In this document: in pieces, positions 61,073-64,000 of the stretch
How positions within the stretch are numbered: the stretch's first letter is position 1
Layout of the letters: every line of letters begins with the position of its first letter
Source of the DNA: Antitrichia curtipendula
Taxonomy: Eukaryota; Streptophyta; Bryopsida; Hypnales; Leucodontaceae
Direction: 5' to 3'
NCBI GenBank assembly: GCA_951230915.1
Contig: OX579636.1
Location: 42,783,912-42,847,911 of the forward strand
DNA length: 64,000 nt
Program-made: the position numbers and the translations under genes
Notes under the pieces: model-generated
The model's database searches: none
What the model saw: only the letters and a program-made list of their open reading frames with translations
Told to the model about the DNA's origin: nothing

Positions 61073-64000
61073 ATGCCGCTTCAGGAGGTGGTGCGACCTG
61101 GCCGCCAGACGGATTATTCCTCCATTCCCCTGCGATGTCCGATTGTTATTGACAATGGAGCTTATCATTGTCGCGTTGGGTACGTAGAACGCTCTACTTC
61201 TTTGTCTCTGTTACTTTCGTGTGAAATTTAATTAGGGTTTTCGATTCTTAGCTGCTGGGGTTTTGTCTTACCCGGGCATTCGTAGCTGATCGCAGTAAAG
61301 TTGCGTGTTGTAGGGCAATCAACCTGAATGAATTTTAATCCTGCCTATTATCCATGTGCTTCGAATAACATTGACTCATGAGAATCGAATTGAATTGAAT
61401 TGTTGGAATATAGCTGGGGCGGAGAAGACAATCCCCGAATAGCATTTCGGAACATCCTCAACAGACCCCGACAGCGAGCATCTGGTACGATTTTGTGTTA
61501 AGATGGTTTTTATTGTCCATGGTCGGATCTCAGGGTTTAAGAGGATAATGCATGTGGCTTAGAATTTGTATGCACAAGGCACCCCCTCTCCCCAGGGCAG
61601 GATCGTGCGGATGGACTTGCGGAAGTGTACTCAGGGAATTATTGTTGGCAGGTGAATTAGTGAGTCTTGTCGGAGAGTTTGATTCAAACCTCGTCAAGCT
61701 GTTCGACTTCACAAGATCATCTATTCGCAGCCCATTTGATGGAAATGTTGTGTACCAATTCGAGACCATGGAGAGTGTAAGTTTTGTTGATGTTGTTTAT
61801 TTCATCTTTCAGTTTGTGAGATAGAAACTGTTCGAAGTATTTTCACACAGCTTTGTGCTGCCGAGTCCTTGTTTCTTTAAAGTGCCACAGACTTGTTTGC
61901 AGGGATTATTTTAAGACTGTTGTGTGAGCACAGGCTGGAAACTGAAGAGAATGATATGTTCTGTTATGGCAGATTCTGGATTATGCTTTCGACCGGATGG
62001 GCGTTGATGCAGCCGAGGTAATTGTCAAAACATATTTTCCTTTCTATTGATTAGGTCTACTTATTTGTATGTTGTCGAATTGATGTTTCATTGATGAGGC
62101 ATTGAAATTGACTGATACGGCAGATTGAGCATCCAATACTGATAACCGAGGGCGCTTGTAACCCTCTATCCTCTCGAAACCGCATGGCTGAACTTCTTTT
62201 TGAAACCTACGGTGTTCCCTCACTTGGTAAGTTGCTTCTACTAGACTTGATGCAGTTTGTCTTGTTTCCATTTCCTTGTAAATCTCAAATATATACATAT
62301 GTATATGATTTTTTTTCCTCCTCTATTAATGCTGATATTCCAATCACTGTGAAATCGATATGGATACTGCCGATTTCTCGTAATTGCCGCTTCTTCTTTT
62401 CATGCTTGCTTGCTCGGAGCTTGCTTTTATGTACTTCCTCAGGAATTTTCTGAATTTGCATAGCGGTGTTTGTTAAATGTTTGCCAGCCTTTGGCGTAGA
62501 CGGAGTATTTGGATATGCTCATAACCAGAAGTTGGGTGTATGCGAAAGGGATGGGTTACTCGTCAACATAGGTCACCAAACAACTCATGTCATCCCGGTA
62601 TGGTCTATCTTTACTGTGGCGAGGAACCAGAACTCTGCAATTATAGTCTGGCTTAATTGCTTTTCTTTCTCTTTTTCCTCCCTTACAGAGGGCAACGAAC
62701 ATTTTTTTAGATGTGATGTGTGTTTCAACTAATTATATTCTGATATCTGTTGGTATGGATTAGATGGTGGCGGGAGAACCGGTTTTGGAGGCTGCCTGCA
62801 GGACCTCAGTTGGGGGGTTTCAGGTGACGAGCTACTTGAAGCGTTTGCTGTCTTTGCAGTACCCTTATCATGTGTAAGCAAATGGGATCATCATCCCTTT
62901 TTTTGACGCTTTTCTTCGAATTCAATTTTTTTTTATGTATAAATAAAAGGCATATGTGAGCACCTTTCTTAAACTTAGTTGCTTGCTTCCCATGCTAGGT
63001 TTTAATGGTCCTTACTAGCTGCAAAGCTTGCATAGAGGGTCTTTCCAGGGTAGCAGTACTCAATCAGAGCATTTGTTGAATCTTGTTTGTTGTGGTGTAC
63101 AGGAACAGCATAACTTGGGAGAAGACAGAGGGGCTAAAGCAAGAGCACTGCTACATTGCTGAAGCCTATAATAAGGAGCTGAGCATTTTTGAGGTGCAGA
63201 TTCCATGGAGTTGATTGATAAAAAATTTAGATGCTTGCTAAGAGGTTTTAATGCTTGGGCTTATAAATAACGGTTGTTTGTTAATTGTGGGTGGGACTCT
63301 GAGCTTTAGTATTAGAGGCGGCTTTATCATGGAAAGTCCCTTATTTTAATTTTCCGCTTCTTCCAAACCTTTCCAATTAGTTTGGTACCGCACAAGTTCA
63401 CACCTGCTTTTCTTTGGGAGAAGCATTCATAAAATTTAATGGCGTCTATTTTTCTAAATGCAGAAGGGCGGTTCAGATGCTGAAGCCAAGACGAGATGGT
63501 GGCAACTACCATGGACACCACCGGTAATAAAAGAACAGTCTGAGGAGGAGCTGGCAAGGAAGGCAGCTATCAAGGAGAGACAGGGTCAGCGATTACGTGA
63601 TATGGCCAACGCTAAACGTGAATCAAAAATCGCTGATTTGGAGGCTAATGTCCAAGGACTAGAGTACTTGCTACAGGTTGGTAGAAGCACGAAGTATCTT
63701 AAGTAATTCAGATACAACAATGAATCGAAGATTTGATGTGTTCCTCTTTGTCTGGTCACAATGGTTGCATTTTCGTCACTAGATGTGAAGCGCCGGGACC
63801 TCCGGGCTGTCCGAGATGTAGGAGAGAATTTATGACTAGATTGTCTAGTTTTAAGAATTATGTTTCTTGACAGTCATTCACACTTAATGTAATGTTTTTG
63901 CATTCTTCATTTTTCCAGGAGCTAGACGATGCAGCAGATGAAAAGCAAGAAGCCTCTATCCTTTTACCATCAGGCTATAATTCCAGACCTGAGGTGCAGG
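61073..64000 (+). CDS. ARP5: Actin-related protein 5, partial
   Basis: Nuclear actin-related subunit of the INO80 chromatin-remodelling complex. Exons: 61073-61179, 61414-61484, 61652-61776, 61973-62017, 62124-62226, 62488-62597, 62764-62873, 63103-63193, 63464-63676 and 63919 to the window end. They join in frame to about 352 residues before the cut. Signatures: PIVIDNGAYHCRVGWGGE (actin nucleotide loop 1), FRNIL, SPFDGNVVYQFETME, HPILITEGACNP, MAELLFETYGVPS, THVIP, and the ARP5-specific charged helical insert with EEELARKAAIKERQGQRLRD. The start MPLQEVVRPG fits the short N terminus of plant ARP5. Several upstream ATGs are out of frame. The C-terminal half, including the remaining actin fold, lies beyond 64000. 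Confidence 0.95.

Overview
The window is nuclear DNA of a plant. The exons are interrupted by many short introns with GT-AG sites, the intergenic DNA is AT-rich, and the recognisable proteins are plant-type: bifunctional LKR/SDH, a receptor-like kinase, proteasome beta2/PBB and ARP5. A dense set of small non-autonomous DNA transposons fills the gene-poor part. The gene structures would suit a non-seed land plant (bryophyte or lycophyte), but that is inference and I cannot name a species.

Layout. 1-3.7 kb: a multi-exon gene related to beta-class N4/N6 DNA methyltransferases. It carries two in-frame TGA codons, a frameshift and degenerate catalytic motifs, so I call it a pseudogene. 3.7-6.7 kb: intergenic, with two adjacent near-perfect hairpins. 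6.7-15.3 kb (minus): an apparently intact LKR/SDH gene of about 23 coding exons, followed upstream by a leader/promoter region to about 17.2 kb. 17.5-48 kb: a 30-kb gene desert built from short transposons, many nested, plus tandem repeats and one 2-kb block in which a 12-bp motif recurs about 40 times. 49.5-53.3 kb (plus): a receptor-like kinase whose reading frame continues past the kinase into an unrecognised C-terminal domain. 54.8-57.1 kb (minus): the 20S proteasome beta2 subunit, convergent with the kinase. 57.1-61.1 kb: intergenic. 61.07 kb to the right edge (plus): actin-related protein 5 (INO80 complex), cut by the window end.

The genes do not form a pathway; they are ordinary neighbours (lysine catabolism, signalling, proteolysis, chromatin remodelling). 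The least ordinary content is the mobile DNA. Several families start with CCCCTAA or CCCWTAAA and are flanked by TTAA on both sides. One is inserted at a TTAA inside a relative whose uninterrupted copy survives 32 kb away. This is the signature of piggyBac- or Kolobok-type transposition. Other families show TA duplications or other 4-bp duplications, and two of these also have matching empty sites in the window. No transposase ORF was recognised, so all look non-autonomous.
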